A stretch of DNA of 64,000 nucleotides. It comes from Sinobacterium norvegicum (GTDB taxonomy: Bacteria > Pseudomonadota > Gammaproteobacteria > Pseudomonadales > Sinobacteriaceae). The stretch spans positions 62,001 through 126,000 of the forward strand of contig NZ_CAKLPX010000001.1 of the NCBI RefSeq assembly GCF_923077115.1, read 5' to 3'. The notes beneath the pieces were generated by a model. The model saw only the letters and a program-made list of their open reading frames with translations. It searched no databases and had not been told where the DNA came from. The translations under genes were made by a program, and so were the position numbers. Shown piece after piece: positions 48,701 to 55,188 of this stretch; the stretch's first letter is position 1; each line of letters begins with the position of its first letter.

Positions 48701-49446
48701 ACGTCGATGAAGACACTGATATGCATTTTTCAATCAAAGACTTTTACTATACTGACGCTGATAGTGATGCATTAGATTACATCACTATTACTGACTTACC
48801 GGACGCTAGCAAAGGCAGTTTGTTACTGAATGGTGTTGCGGTTGCTGTTGATCAACAGGTTTCCGCTGTGGATATTCAACACTTGGTGTATAGCCCAGAG
48901 CATGATGTTAACGGTATGGCAATGTTTAAATTTACCGCCAATGATGGTCATGTTGATTCAGCGGAAGTCTCTAATATCATTAACGTGAGGCCAGTCGCTG
49001 ATCCGTTAGTATCTCACGATGAGCCGGAAGATAGTGTGGAGACCGCTGAAGTAAGCGTTTTAGGTGCTGCACCAGAACCGCAGTTAGATTTTTCGAAAGC
49101 TGCCGAATTGGCCAAGCATGATCACCAGATTACGAATGATATTGATCATCATGAAAAAGCGGCGAGTATTCTTCACGATGCCCAGCAGGGTGATGATAAA
49201 CCCCTATCCAATTTAATCGATGAGCACCTAAAGTCGCAACCTGACGCAGATAAAGCAGTAGCAGCTAAGGACAGTAATGGCGAATCGGCGGCAAATGGAG
49301 ATGATAAAAGTGATGAGCATCAAGAGGTCGTTCAAGAGCCCGCTGAACACCATGATCAGGATGCGGGGCTTCATCACTCGGGAGGTTCTGCCAATCTAGA
49401 TCATTTAATTGCTAATAATGATGATGACTCACAGCCGCTAATATAA
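36709..49446 (+). CDS. Giant LapA-like VCBS/cadherin/Ig-repeat adhesin, type I secreted
   Basis: A 4245-residue repeat protein. Residues about 1-70 resemble the LapA-type retention module (MLKVVAVEGSVFFVDG... LQQGDQLAADTVV), which holds such adhesins in the TolC pore. A Gln/Asp/Ala-rich linker follows with di-alanines at 124-125, 149-150 and 166-167, possible LapG-type cleavage places. From about 170 come VCBS repeats (GSYGSLTVDxxGxWxYQLDN, TGSNDLPVISG), cadherin-like units (GTEDT, NPAQDVTGHIQFGFTVNDG) and, at nt about 44230-46210, bacterial Ig-like units. Two stretches (nt 42164-42800 and 46860-47430) break the pattern. The tail is Asp/His-rich, ends NLDHLIANNDDDSQPLI, and lacks GGxGxDxxx nonapeptides. 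Cys is very rare (I noticed only Cys1384 and Cys1944). GTG 36709 is set by the upstream GAGG. The secretion genes follow at once. The likely role is surface attachment or biofilm. Confidence 0.93.
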   Translation: MTGMLKVVAVEGSVFFVDGSGHRVYLQQGDQLAADTVVESESPANIILQDGDGAMHSAIVSHSTALSVFIEGDVASAVEPEETGGDRSDSLEASDQLSQADAKSIDDAGADNEPPQQQAGHYHAATETVERVGLEVTVDAVSSSGGQPAAETFFDTQSQTFLADDAASASANNATLTIGGELLGSTVEDKTMTANGVMTLRGGSGQIPPQSYQGVYGVLSLAVDGHWQYRLNNGSAKVQTLAAGESVQEHFNVHAMNINGVDFNRDLTVNVSGSDDKPVIDAIFPHATVEGGRQISGQIHAVDIDHGDTQVFQTSFKHGGFSLNPDGSYHLDPTDKSFNHLAAGEHEILTVAVTVTDSQGQTDTQNLVLTVNGSNNIPVVASIATVSVAEGSSPMAGQITATDIDHGDTVTFSTPMLHPGFILNTDGSYTVDPSNKAFDHLAVGEHQTLTIPVIATDNHGENSVAKNLLITVSGTNDIPVIGSIATKVVNEGDHAITGQITSTDVDHGDTATFSTRFQHPGFVLKADGSYSIDPSDKSFDHLAAGSHETLVIPIVATDNNGAQSSAQSLTITVRGTNDLPVVGGVVAGSVIESDPLHATTQGNLTATDPDTGDTVAWGVINPQGSYGSLTVDANGRWHYQLDNQNPATNALAANQQVSESFTVTATDSSGHPVQQIITVHVTGSNDLPVISGTSTGAVLEAGSANQGVPGASGDLQVLDPDVGDQSVWAVVKPAGTYGSLTVDQNGHWSYQLDNNNPATNALAANQQVSETFSVTATDSSGQAVQQLITIQVNGSNDLPVISGTSTGAVLEAGSANLGVPGASGDLHVFDPDVGDTLAWGVAQPHGKYGTLTLDQQGHWQYSLDNSAGGAADKLAAGEHRQDSFWLTATDGSGNAVPQKIIVSVTGSNDLPVISGTATGSVTEAGTGSLGVDQAAGVLTTTDPDTGDSITWSVGQGQGTFGALTIDQQGHWQYHLDNARPSTAALTNGQPAQEVFTVSATDSSGNPVNQVITIHVTGSNDNAVITDAQTAPQLIAVTEDQGFDVHNHLHYDGHLNISDADKGEAQFDVNKGPQTLQGVGYDTQLGGHVVLNPNGDYRYTVDNQKTDIQKLGDGETLTDHVTVRSIDGTTHVISVVINGTNDNPTVSSGVVLSLGTEDTDFTLTSADLLANASDIDHNDAGQLSVHGLLASKPDGSSAGTIVDNHDGTFSFHPESNYNGPLQFTYDVQDAHGGSVAAKATTTLRPVADGAVIGGQDKASLEEFGDHASALSDMTDQSPDYHQEHQSKLFNEILSTKGHLTITDPDSGEAGFQWRPTVNGQYGHLSIWDNGNWVYEVSAGDSAAGRAIDKLGEGEELTDTMTVYSKDGTPHDIVITIHGDNDRPYCSSEVILNSGTEDTRQTITVADLLQNTVDVDHNDAGLLTIENLHADHGSIAINKDGSFSFTPEKDYSGDVHFTYDVKDAHGGVTHTGATTNLAAVGDAAVITSGATQMVTEDASGTNHEIANGHLSITDPDAGEDRFRFSQFGEQAIHDPFGGELRIDRAGVWGYSVSNSALQHLAAGQTEQVSYRVHSYDGTAHTITINVVGTNDQPTVTSQVVSATEDTAHTFTAAEFGFTDVDDGASLDHITINSVPGAAEGSLVLNGQLVHAGDTIAAADIAHLVFNPAQDVTGHIQFGFTVNDGSTDSAPAVMTLDVANVDDVSVITGDTSSAINEGDLGDTTTASGQLVITDVDQGQTPTFPDVASTATTFGHIAMVNGQWTYTLDQSKVQDLSPHDPDVAKQSVTDTYTFTASDGSTQQVSITIKGTEDAPVISSAHAAPAGSNPALGITNLEVIGPHDVSNIDPHADWGSDTSHIKHGLTIIGLYKPGSTHNELTPGSEPTLSTDHSGNGGYSRIDSHGWWQSHHIPDTTNTGSGGASGTGNAWQNGIVQFSDGSMGIINRVCDGSANGEVDYLYFHTYQNLQSGANLLSGSGVAGETISVKEGSHVIATTTVDAHGHWEVAAQGLANGQHNLHVENAQGESSAEHVYTIAGTQVDDITPAGLAADIKEDTSQTEIQGELKVTDADHNDNPTFTAQAQHAVTYGTFSIDSAGHYHFHLDNTNPVVNQLGVHQTIQETIPVVATTADGEHVQSNVVITINGSVDAPSLSATTDIAQQGSEIPLHLHASLVDTGGDHETLTVNIAGLPDHATLNHGTYNSVSKIWTVHQADLTDLKVDLQNPNFHGDLHLSITAIAEAGGETEQTSQPLTVSVNAPPEVAQALTDSRAEDSAAHSIDLLQGATDSDGDTVSIGQVSYQLNGGAAGSSIPAGLSMAPDGHTLLVSPKDAAFQHLAVGSTTTLTVTYALKDTHGGVTQQTSTISVTGTNDDPVLAVHASTHTTGLLQGTDIDDGDQQRLQYDAIQPNGHFGHLTVNGNTGAYSYQQGSSVAGMNYDPSSGTYSAKEVFEVRVADGRGGESRQFVTFDVTATVSAPVTPGGQPVITTQVLTQPTVTDTHPPTSTTQTTPPHNTVTIDLEAASDTGQSQTDDLTKDNTPTVSGVTDVPFSKVEIFDGGKLVATTTSDQNGHYQVDTSVLTEASHQLVAHATAPSATSAVTSSPLDVLIDSSIAAPTTDITDATDSGVSHTDDLTNVQNPVIIGHAEANAHVEITDQQGQVIGTAIASSTGTYSITTSTLAEGQHVLTVTATDNAGNVATASQSVDIDLTAPALARVNLRSGESSVVSLTGTTSVDTASVDIVIKHNVNQNTIEVQHVQAHLDGKGGYFVDSAQLPDGAYTAYITATDKAGNVAPVVMDRFGVDTHANAPTISFESTGTDAVYNAAEVAQGQAGTITATVHIPSDAQEGHELTVNGVSHILTAADKSHGSFTVAVEVAPGSTVTAFVTDEFGNVSATVSETAAVADTAVSALTVELTHDTGTNGSDLITNDGSLTVTGQEAGAHVEYSVDGGNTWANAFTPQTGSNTVEVRQTDPAGNTSTPTSFTFILDNQVSVPLVGLVHDTGDSHNDLITNNGSLAVVGTEANAVIEYSIDNGQHWSTSFTAVEGANNVQVRQTDGAGNVSPSAHLNFIYDSSATVSITVDSITQDNIINAAESGSSVLVTGTVGGDVKDGDTVSLLVNGHTVTGQASGGVFSIQVPGVDLAADSHLQASVTATDTAGNSNTAQTDHAYGVDVTAATVASGDAGSVTEDTVTSASGTLTATAGETIVWQAHADQTGSYGNLYFDAASGQWAYQLDHNKADSLTDSQHETERFNVVGTDAQGNTVHEQIVVQVTGTDDLPTVTGSDTGSVIEAGAANAGADEVSGILAATDVDATGAMQWSVQQGTGSYGALTIDNQGHWHYQLDNTAANTLAEGQSVKDTFNVDVTSPDGQTVTQQVVVSVQGALDRPTLSATQENTHFVPMDAEVAQSSTQQLLSNMELLGFQTQNIETNGQLDVSAASAANVTRNHSGIGVTGTGALPSNVGPAELDMGETLLLHLQGASRSASVQLASFSAGDHSYNANDKAHWIAYDAEGHKVAEGDLLPNTDPTLNGRIDIHTATPFSYIAVQAIDNPTGQGSSRFYVTHAEAQLIQYDTKVDLTGVLTDQSTTDSLSYRVSGLDAKSGFNVGTNNHDGSWTITAAQAQNLHLLHSGNLHLSIEAIASDGSIAASSTPATLDVTTQGMTYELIGGTHNAQVTEDTTQDVSEQLSIDSNAPGSHSFVAQTVSSASGVFELKADGHWTYHVNNQALQSMDSNDVVHETFTVATSSGVTREVTVDIKGVDDQTILGGQLTGSVTEDGVGNGQATGQLSLTDVDTDVASDTFVDFTPGKDGFEYTGKFGVLLVHTDGSWVYTLDNTKADALQDGQIEQEHFNKVYADNGRPYALSGEIVIDVHGSNDAAQISGKVIGAVAEDGQADASGQLHVADVDTGADGLQSEESFKVLTNQAGTNGYGAFSVDATGQWHYHLNNGDAKVQALTSQSHVTDSIMVQSADGTQQKLEVQITGADDNNHSPVVKGQWLNVDEDTDMHFSIKDFYYTDADSDALDYITITDLPDASKGSLLLNGVAVAVDQQVSAVDIQHLVYSPEHDVNGMAMFKFTANDGHVDSAEVSNIINVRPVADPLVSHDEPEDSVETAEVSVLGAAPEPQLDFSKAAELAKHDHQITNDIDHHEKAASILHDAQQGDDKPLSNLIDEHLKSQPDADKAVAAKDSNGESAANGDDKSDEHQEVVQEPAEHHDQDAGLHHSGGSANLDHLIANNDDDSQPLI
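37546..38445 (+). repeat. Three tandem 101-residue VCBS-like repeats within the adhesin
   Basis: The segment encoding (V/T)D(I/V)DHGDT recurs at about 37612, 37914 and 38217, a spacing of 303 bases or 101 residues. Each unit also has GFxLNxDGSYxxDPSxKxFDHLA and ends in a GTNDIPVI-type hinge. The nucleotide identity is partial, so the units diverged some time ago. Confidence 0.85.
38446..39790 (+). repeat. Four tandem 111-112-residue VCBS repeats within the adhesin
   Basis: The hinge coding for NDLPVISGT starts at 38761, 39094 and 39430, giving periods of 333 and 336 bases. The second and third hinges share almost the same DNA through STGAVLEAGSAN, pointing to recent duplication or gene conversion. 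Each unit carries YGSLTVDxxGxWxYxLDN. Confidence 0.88.
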
Positions 49447-49501
49447 TGTGTTAGCGTCTGTTTAATAAAATAATATGTTGGATGTATAAAAGGAATAATG
49501 C

Positions 49502-51697
49502 GTGACGGATACAGTTCAAACACCGGGTGACACGAATGATGGCCCATCGGCACAGGCTGAGATACCTAAGGTCTGGCATACTGGCGCGCCAGAACGTTCG
49601 CATTTTGATCCACTGCTCGACAGCTTGGTAGTCATCAGCAAACTCTATGATAAGCCAATGTCGGCGACTGCGCTCAGTGCCGGTTTGCCACTGGTCGACA
49701 ATAAACTCACACCAGCACTGCTGCCCAGAGCTGCGGATAGAGCCGGCTTGGCGGCCAGGCTGATTCAGCGAGATTTAACGGCCATCAGGCAGCAGGTATT
49801 ACCAGCAGTGCTATTGCTTAATGGCGAGCAGGCCTGCGTGTTAACAGAGGTGGACACAGCGACGGGGCGGGCAACGGTTATTCGACCAGAGTCGGGAGAG
49901 GGTGAGAGCCAGCTGCCACTGACAGAACTTGGCCAATACTATACTGGCTTTGCCATTTTTATTAAGACACGGTTCGATTATGGTAAACAGCGTCGCTTAG
50001 TCACCGGCGAGAAAGAGAAACACTGGTTTTGGGATACATTGAAGTTGTCTGCGCCGATCTACAAGGATGTGGTTATCGCCTCCATCCTGATCAATCTCTT
50101 TGTGCTGACCAGCCCAATGTTTGTCCGTAATGTCTATGACCGAGTAGTACCAAACTCGGCGATCGATACGCTGTGGGCATTTGCCATTGGTGCGTTAATT
50201 GTGTTCAGTTTTGATTTCTTATTAAAATTGATTCGCACTCACTTTTTAGATGTGGCTGGAAGAAAGTCAGATATTATTTTGTCATCAAAATTGTTTGCTC
50301 AGGTGCAGAATATTAAATTAGAAAACCGACCTAACTCTGTTGGCTCTTTCGCCAAAACAGTACAGGATTTCGAGAGTATTCGTGATTTTATTACCTCGGC
50401 AACCTTAACGACTCTGGTTGATTTACCCTTTGTGTTTTTCTTCTTAATTGTTATTTTTATTTTTAGTGGCAATTTAGTCTTGGTGCCGATTGTTGGAATG
50501 TTGGTGATTTTGGCGATCAGCTTGTTTGTGCGCAAGCCAATGGATGAGGCAATATCCCACAGCTTTGGTGCCTCGTCGGTAAAAAATGGTTTGTTAATTG
50601 AAACGCTGACGGGACTGGAGACGGTAAAAACTAACCGTATGGAAGGTTTACACCAGCGTCGCTGGGAGCAGAACGTCGGTGAGGTTAGCGAATGGAGTAA
50701 TAAATCACGGCTTTACTCCACGGTTGCCACCAGTACTTCCGGCTTTGTTCAGCAACTGACTACCATTGGTTTGATGATTGTCGGCGTCTATGAAATATCC
50801 AACCACAGTCTCAGCATGGGCGGTTTAATTGCCGCGATGATGTTGGCGGGCAGGACGATTGCTCCCATGGGGCAGGTCGCCGGCTTAATCGCTCGCTATA
50901 GTCAGACTAAGCAGGCCTATGAGGGGGTGGCCAAGGTGATGGAGATGCCGGTAGAACGGGGTCCCGATCAGCAGTTTGTTAGCCGCGATTCCTTTGATGG
51001 GGGCTTTGAGCTAGAGCAGGTCTCACTCAACTTCCCGGAGCAACTGGTTCCCGCCGTGGCCGGGGTTGATTTATCGATACCCGCGGGGAGCAAGATGGCA
51101 ATTATTGGTCGTATTGGCTGCGGCAAGACCACCTTGCTGAGAATGTTGATGGGGCTGTATACGCCGACAGAGGGCATGATTAAACTCGATGGTATCGATC
51201 TGCGTCAAATAGACCCCAGTGACCTGCGCTCAGCGATCGGTTGCGTCGAACAGCAGCCGCAACTTTTTGCCGGTTCGATACGAGATAATATTGTCTCTGG
51301 CACGCCCTATGCCTCTGATGATCAAATCATCAGAGCGGCCTCAATTGCCGGGGTGTTAGAGTTCAGTAATCCACACCCCGAGGGCTTAAATCGTCAGGTT
51401 GGCGAGGGTGGCAGGCTGTTATCCGGCGGCCAGCGCCAGTGTGTGGCATTGGCCAGAGCTCTGCTGCGGGATCCGAAAATACTGATTTTCGACGAGCCGA
51501 CCTCGGCGCTGGATCAGCAAACCGAGCGAACCTTGATTCAGCGTTTGGCTGACAACACGCCGGATAAGACCATTATTGTTTTTACCCAGCGAATGGCCAT
51601 TCTTGATTTGCTTGATCATGTTGCAGTAATGGATCAAGGCAAGGTGTTAATGAGCGGCCCCAAGGCTGACGTAATGAAAAAACTGGCGGGGAAATAA
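49502..51697 (+). CDS. lapB: Type I secretion ABC transporter (LapB-like)
   Basis: A 731-residue exporter. The N-terminal about 150 residues form a C39-like domain (LVVISKLYDKPMSATALSAG) without the catalytic Cys, as in LapB/HlyB-type transporters that bind but do not cut the substrate. The membrane domain spans about 185-470. The ATPase has Walker A GRIGCGKTT near 536, signature LLSGGQRQ near 639, Walker B ILIFDEPTSALD and a terminal TQRM in place of the usual H-loop THR. GTG 49502 follows AAAAGGA. It sits 55 bases downstream of the adhesin, its probable sole substrate, and one base before the membrane-fusion gene. Confidence 0.94.
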   Translation: MTDTVQTPGDTNDGPSAQAEIPKVWHTGAPERSHFDPLLDSLVVISKLYDKPMSATALSAGLPLVDNKLTPALLPRAADRAGLAARLIQRDLTAIRQQVLPAVLLLNGEQACVLTEVDTATGRATVIRPESGEGESQLPLTELGQYYTGFAIFIKTRFDYGKQRRLVTGEKEKHWFWDTLKLSAPIYKDVVIASILINLFVLTSPMFVRNVYDRVVPNSAIDTLWAFAIGALIVFSFDFLLKLIRTHFLDVAGRKSDIILSSKLFAQVQNIKLENRPNSVGSFAKTVQDFESIRDFITSATLTTLVDLPFVFFFLIVIFIFSGNLVLVPIVGMLVILAISLFVRKPMDEAISHSFGASSVKNGLLIETLTGLETVKTNRMEGLHQRRWEQNVGEVSEWSNKSRLYSTVATSTSGFVQQLTTIGLMIVGVYEISNHSLSMGGLIAAMMLAGRTIAPMGQVAGLIARYSQTKQAYEGVAKVMEMPVERGPDQQFVSRDSFDGGFELEQVSLNFPEQLVPAVAGVDLSIPAGSKMAIIGRIGCGKTTLLRMLMGLYTPTEGMIKLDGIDLRQIDPSDLRSAIGCVEQQPQLFAGSIRDNIVSGTPYASDDQIIRAASIAGVLEFSNPHPEGLNRQVGEGGRLLSGGQRQCVALARALLRDPKILIFDEPTSALDQQTERTLIQRLADNTPDKTIIVFTQRMAILDLLDHVAVMDQGKVLMSGPKADVMKKLAGK

Positions 51698-51698
51698 C

Positions 51699-53030
51699 AT
51701 GGCATTATTCACCAACAGCCGCCGTCAAGATAAACAGCTGGCAGAAGATTTAGATTTTATCACCGATGCCTCGGCGGGGCAGCTGATGCGCTCACCCAAC
51801 TCCAGCCATATTTTATTATGGTCGGTATTAGCACTGATATTGGTGTTGTTGTTATGGGCTTCACTGTCCACCATCAATGAAATTGTTAGGGGGCAGGGTA
51901 AGGCAATCCCTATTAGTCACACCCAGGTGATTCAAAGCCTCGAAGGCGGTCTGGTTAAATCCATTTTGGTGCGTGAGGGCCAGGCGGTTAATCAGAATGA
52001 ACTATTGATGGAACTGGATGAAACAGAGGCCTCGACGGGTTTGGTGACATCGGTCGCGGAGACTTCGGCGCTGCTGGCTGAGGAGATCCGTCTGGCTGCT
52101 GAGGTGAATGAAAACAAACCCGACTTCACTGAAGAGCGCAAGGTACACCATGATAAGTATGTGGATACCCAGTTGCAGCTATACAATATCCGCCAGCAGG
52201 ATCTGGTGAAAACAGTGAATGACTTGCGCCTAAAAGTGAAGAAAGCGAATCAGGATTTGGTCTCTGCCGAACAACAGAAAAAAGACTTATTACACCAGTT
52301 AGGTTTGATCCAACAGCAGATCAATATGAATAAACCGCTGTTAGATATGGGGGCTATCTCAGAAACCGCGATGATCGATATTCAGCAAAACTACAGCCGT
52401 GTAAAGACCGAAGAAAACAAGGTTGCCAATATGATCCCCGGCCTTGAGGCTGAGATTGAACGCTTGGAAGAACAGACTAAAGAAGTACTGATCAGTTTTA
52501 AAGCCAAGGCTCAGCAGCAGTTGGCCGAAGTGCGTACCAAGCTCGATATTGCCCAGGGTAAACAAACGTTAAAGCAGACCAGCGTCGAAAGAACCCAGCT
52601 ACGGTCGCCGGTTAACGGTGTGGTTCAAAAACTCTATATTAATACCATCGGCGGCGTGGCTAAGCCGGGTATGCCGATTATTGATGTCATTCCCGTCGGC
52701 GATGAAATATTGGTTGAAGCCAAGGTCAAGCCAAAAGATGTGGGTTTTTTGCGCGTTGGTCAGCCCGCCATGGTGAAGATTACGGCCTTTGATTTTGCCG
52801 TTTATGGTGGCCTGGAAGGGGTGGTTGAAACGGTCTCGGCCGACACCATTACCGATCCCAAGGGCAACAGCTTTTATCTGATTAAGGTGCGGGTCGAAAA
52901 AGCCTGGTTTGATGATGGTGATCAACGCTTGTTGGTGATTCCGGGGATGATGGCTACCGTCGATGTCAGTGTCGCCGAACGCTCGGTATTAGAATTCATC
53001 TTAAAACCTTTATTGCGGGTGCTGCGTTAA
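51699..53030 (+). CDS. lapC: Type I secretion membrane-fusion protein (HlyD/LapC family)
   Basis: A 443-residue inner-membrane adaptor with a cytoplasmic start, one membrane helix (ILLWSVLALILVLLLWASLS) and a lipoyl half-motif (VIQSLEGGLVKSILVREGQ). A long coiled-coil hairpin covers about 130-290, then the second half (LRSPVNGVVQKLYINTIGGV) and a beta-barrel end. It joins the ABC protein to the TolC-like channel. The gene begins one base after lapB. Confidence 0.94.
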   Translation: MALFTNSRRQDKQLAEDLDFITDASAGQLMRSPNSSHILLWSVLALILVLLLWASLSTINEIVRGQGKAIPISHTQVIQSLEGGLVKSILVREGQAVNQNELLMELDETEASTGLVTSVAETSALLAEEIRLAAEVNENKPDFTEERKVHHDKYVDTQLQLYNIRQQDLVKTVNDLRLKVKKANQDLVSAEQQKKDLLHQLGLIQQQINMNKPLLDMGAISETAMIDIQQNYSRVKTEENKVANMIPGLEAEIERLEEQTKEVLISFKAKAQQQLAEVRTKLDIAQGKQTLKQTSVERTQLRSPVNGVVQKLYINTIGGVAKPGMPIIDVIPVGDEILVEAKVKPKDVGFLRVGQPAMVKITAFDFAVYGGLEGVVETVSADTITDPKGNSFYLIKVRVEKAWFDDGDQRLLVIPGMMATVDVSVAERSVLEFILKPLLRVLR

Positions 53031-53095
53031 ATGTCTAACGATTGTGCTACTTTAAGTAAATAAAAATGCAGAGAAATAATCAAGGATGCCGAATT

Positions 53096-54412
53096 ATGGC
53101 GAAGTTTAAACAAATGATATTGGCAGGTTGCTTTATGGCAGCTGGGCACACAGCTTCAGCTGATGTGTTAGAGGCAACTGTATTTAGAGCTCTGCAGGAC
53201 AACCCGGATATGGCGGTGGCGATTCAACAGTATTACGCCAGCCGAGAAGATGTCGATATCGCCACCGGTAATTTTTTGCCCTCTATCGATGTTATTGCTG
53301 ACACTGGCAAAGAAGATATTACCCGCGACCCCAACAGCGGCGCTGAAATTGAAACGGACCTCGACCGTACCAGCGCCCGTTTACAACTATCGTTGCCGCT
53401 GTTTAAGGGCTTTGCCAATCAGTCAGAACATCAGCGGGCCAGTAAGGATATGGAGGCCAGCTACTACCAAAGCTTGGCCGAGGCAGAGTCAATCACGCTA
53501 CAAATATCGCAGGCTTACATCGGTGTTATCAGCGCCAAAGAAATCGTTGTGTTGTCGTTAGAGAACCTCGAACACCACGAGAAGACCTACGAACTTGTGC
53601 ATGCCAGACAGCAGCAAGGGGTGGCCGACAAGGCGGATTTATCGCAGATTCGCGGCCGTATGGCTCGGGCTAAGGCCAACCTGGCCAACGCGCGTAATAA
53701 TCTGCGCGATGCTGAAACCAGCTATCAACAGATTGTCGGAGAGATGCCGGTACAGCTGGTACGCCCGCAGTCTGATAGCTCGTATATCCCAGACAGCAAT
53801 CAACGCTTGCTTGATTTGGCGATGGCAAACAACCAGTCGCTGTTGGCCAGTCGCCTGTCGGTAGAGGCCTCAGAGGCTAATTCGAAGGGGCAGAACTCAC
53901 ATTACTATCCGCAGTTCGATCTTGTGGCCGACACCAGCTGGAAAGAGGACGTTGCCGGCTTCGAGGGTAATGAGGAAGAGTGGCGGGTGATGCTGGAAAT
54001 GAATTGGAACCTGTATTCTGGTGGCAGTAAGTCTTCAGCCCACCAGAAAGCTGTCTATCTAGAACAGGCAGCAAGAATGCGCAGTAATAAAGTGGTTAGG
54101 GAGGTAAAAGCCAATGTTGACTCTTCGTGGAGTGCCTATAAATCGTTAGAGCAAGAGCTGATTTACCTGCAGGAATACGTTACCGAGAGCAAGGAAACTG
54201 AAAAACTGTATGCGGCACAATTTAAGGCCGGAAGACGAACACTGCTCGACTTACTAGACTCGCAAAATGAACTGTTTCAAGCGCGTAAGGCCTACGTATC
54301 CGCTGATTATCAATACCTGTATGCCCAGTATCGAGTGATCGCCAGCATGAGCTATATTCTTGATGCGTTAAATGTCAATGTGATGGAGGGGCTGCACAAT
54401 GAAGATGCATAG
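53096..54412 (+). CDS. TolC-family outer-membrane channel of the type I system (LapE-like)
   Basis: A 438-residue protein with a signal peptide (MAKFKQMILAGCFMAAGHTASA) and TolC-type helical repeats: ALQDNPDMAVAIQQYY at the start and FKAGRRTLLDLLDSQNELFQ near the C-terminus. ATG 53096 is preceded by AAGGA at good spacing; an upstream ATG at 53066 would spoil the signal peptide. In LapA systems the retention module plugs this pore. The gene overlaps the OmpA-like gene by 14 bases. Confidence 0.94.
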   Translation: MAKFKQMILAGCFMAAGHTASADVLEATVFRALQDNPDMAVAIQQYYASREDVDIATGNFLPSIDVIADTGKEDITRDPNSGAEIETDLDRTSARLQLSLPLFKGFANQSEHQRASKDMEASYYQSLAEAESITLQISQAYIGVISAKEIVVLSLENLEHHEKTYELVHARQQQGVADKADLSQIRGRMARAKANLANARNNLRDAETSYQQIVGEMPVQLVRPQSDSSYIPDSNQRLLDLAMANNQSLLASRLSVEASEANSKGQNSHYYPQFDLVADTSWKEDVAGFEGNEEEWRVMLEMNWNLYSGGSKSSAHQKAVYLEQAARMRSNKVVREVKANVDSSWSAYKSLEQELIYLQEYVTESKETEKLYAAQFKAGRRTLLDLLDSQNELFQARKAYVSADYQYLYAQYRVIASMSYILDALNVNVMEGLHNEDA

Positions 54413-55130
54413 CCAAGGGCTGACAGCAGCCACAATACTATTGTTAATCACTGCCTGTAGTGCCACGGCGCCTGACGATCAACGAATGGATCGCTTTGGC
54501 AGCGGCCTGCCTGAGGGGGATGTTGAGCAGCTGACTGCAGAGTATGAAGCCGATTCACTGGTGCTCAAAGACAACGGCATTGGCGACAAAGACGGTGATG
54601 CCATTATTGATAAACGCGATGCTTGTGATGAGGTGACTGAGGCCGATATTGCCAAGGATAATAGCGGTTGTAGCAAAACCCTCAGCGAGGTAAAAACGGT
54701 CGATCTTACCATTGAATTCGCCTCGGCCAGCACCACAGTCGATCGGCAATATTTTGAAGAACTAGGCCGTTTAGCTGAGCTTTACCAGACCAACCCCGGC
54801 CAGAAAATTTTGGTGGAGGGGCACACCGATGCCACCGGCTCACGACAACAGAACACGGTTTTGTCGATGGATAGAGCGAAGTCTGTCGCCGGTATCTTAA
54901 TCAGTGATTATGGGGTGAACAGCGAGGACATCTTAGTCAGTGGCTTTGGCCCAGACAAACCCATCGCGACCAACAAAACCGCTGAGGGGCGACAGCAGAA
55001 TCGCCGCATGGTGGCTCATCTGGTGTATGAAGACCGAGTGGTCAAACATCAGTGGAATATTTGGTCGGTAGAGTTGGGCGATAAACAGAGTGAAATTCAG
55101 CAGTATTACACCCTGCTCGAAGCAGAATAG
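54399..55130 (+). CDS. OmpA-family lipoprotein of the secretion operon
   Basis: A 243-residue lipoprotein with lipobox ITAC (Cys20). A short calcium-loop-like stretch (DKDGDAIIDKRDACDEV) comes before an OmpA peptidoglycan-binding domain: VEGHTDATGSRQQNTVLSMD, VSGFGPDKPIATN, EGRQQNRRM. OmpA-like lipoproteins are frequent last genes of LapA-type operons and could tether the secretion channel to peptidoglycan. It overlaps the TolC-like gene by 14 bases and is followed by a terminator. Confidence 0.92.
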   Translation: MKMHSQGLTAATILLLITACSATAPDDQRMDRFGSGLPEGDVEQLTAEYEADSLVLKDNGIGDKDGDAIIDKRDACDEVTEADIAKDNSGCSKTLSEVKTVDLTIEFASASTTVDRQYFEELGRLAELYQTNPGQKILVEGHTDATGSRQQNTVLSMDRAKSVAGILISDYGVNSEDILVSGFGPDKPIATNKTAEGRQQNRRMVAHLVYEDRVVKHQWNIWSVELGDKQSEIQQYYTLLEAE

Positions 55131-55155
55131 AGGCACTGTTAGTGCTAACTTAAAA

Positions 55156-55188
55156 CCCCGGTTAGGTTCACTTAACCGGGTTTTTTTT
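55156..55188 (+). terminator. Rho-independent terminator after the adhesin operon
   Basis: CCCGGTTA and TAACCGGG form an eight-base stem around GGTTCACT, followed by eight T residues. The 3' end overlaps the stop of the convergent lipoprotein gene at 55168. Confidence 0.88.

Noticed and set aside
37000-49000. Many antisense open frames of 60-200 codons opposite the adhesin gene
   Set aside because: They are low-complexity shadows of the repetitive coding strand, lack ribosome sites and have no protein-like pattern.
49000-49446. RTX calcium-binding nonapeptides at the adhesin C-terminus
   Set aside because: I looked for GGxGxDxxx repeats and found none; the Asp-rich tail does not follow the nine-residue pattern.
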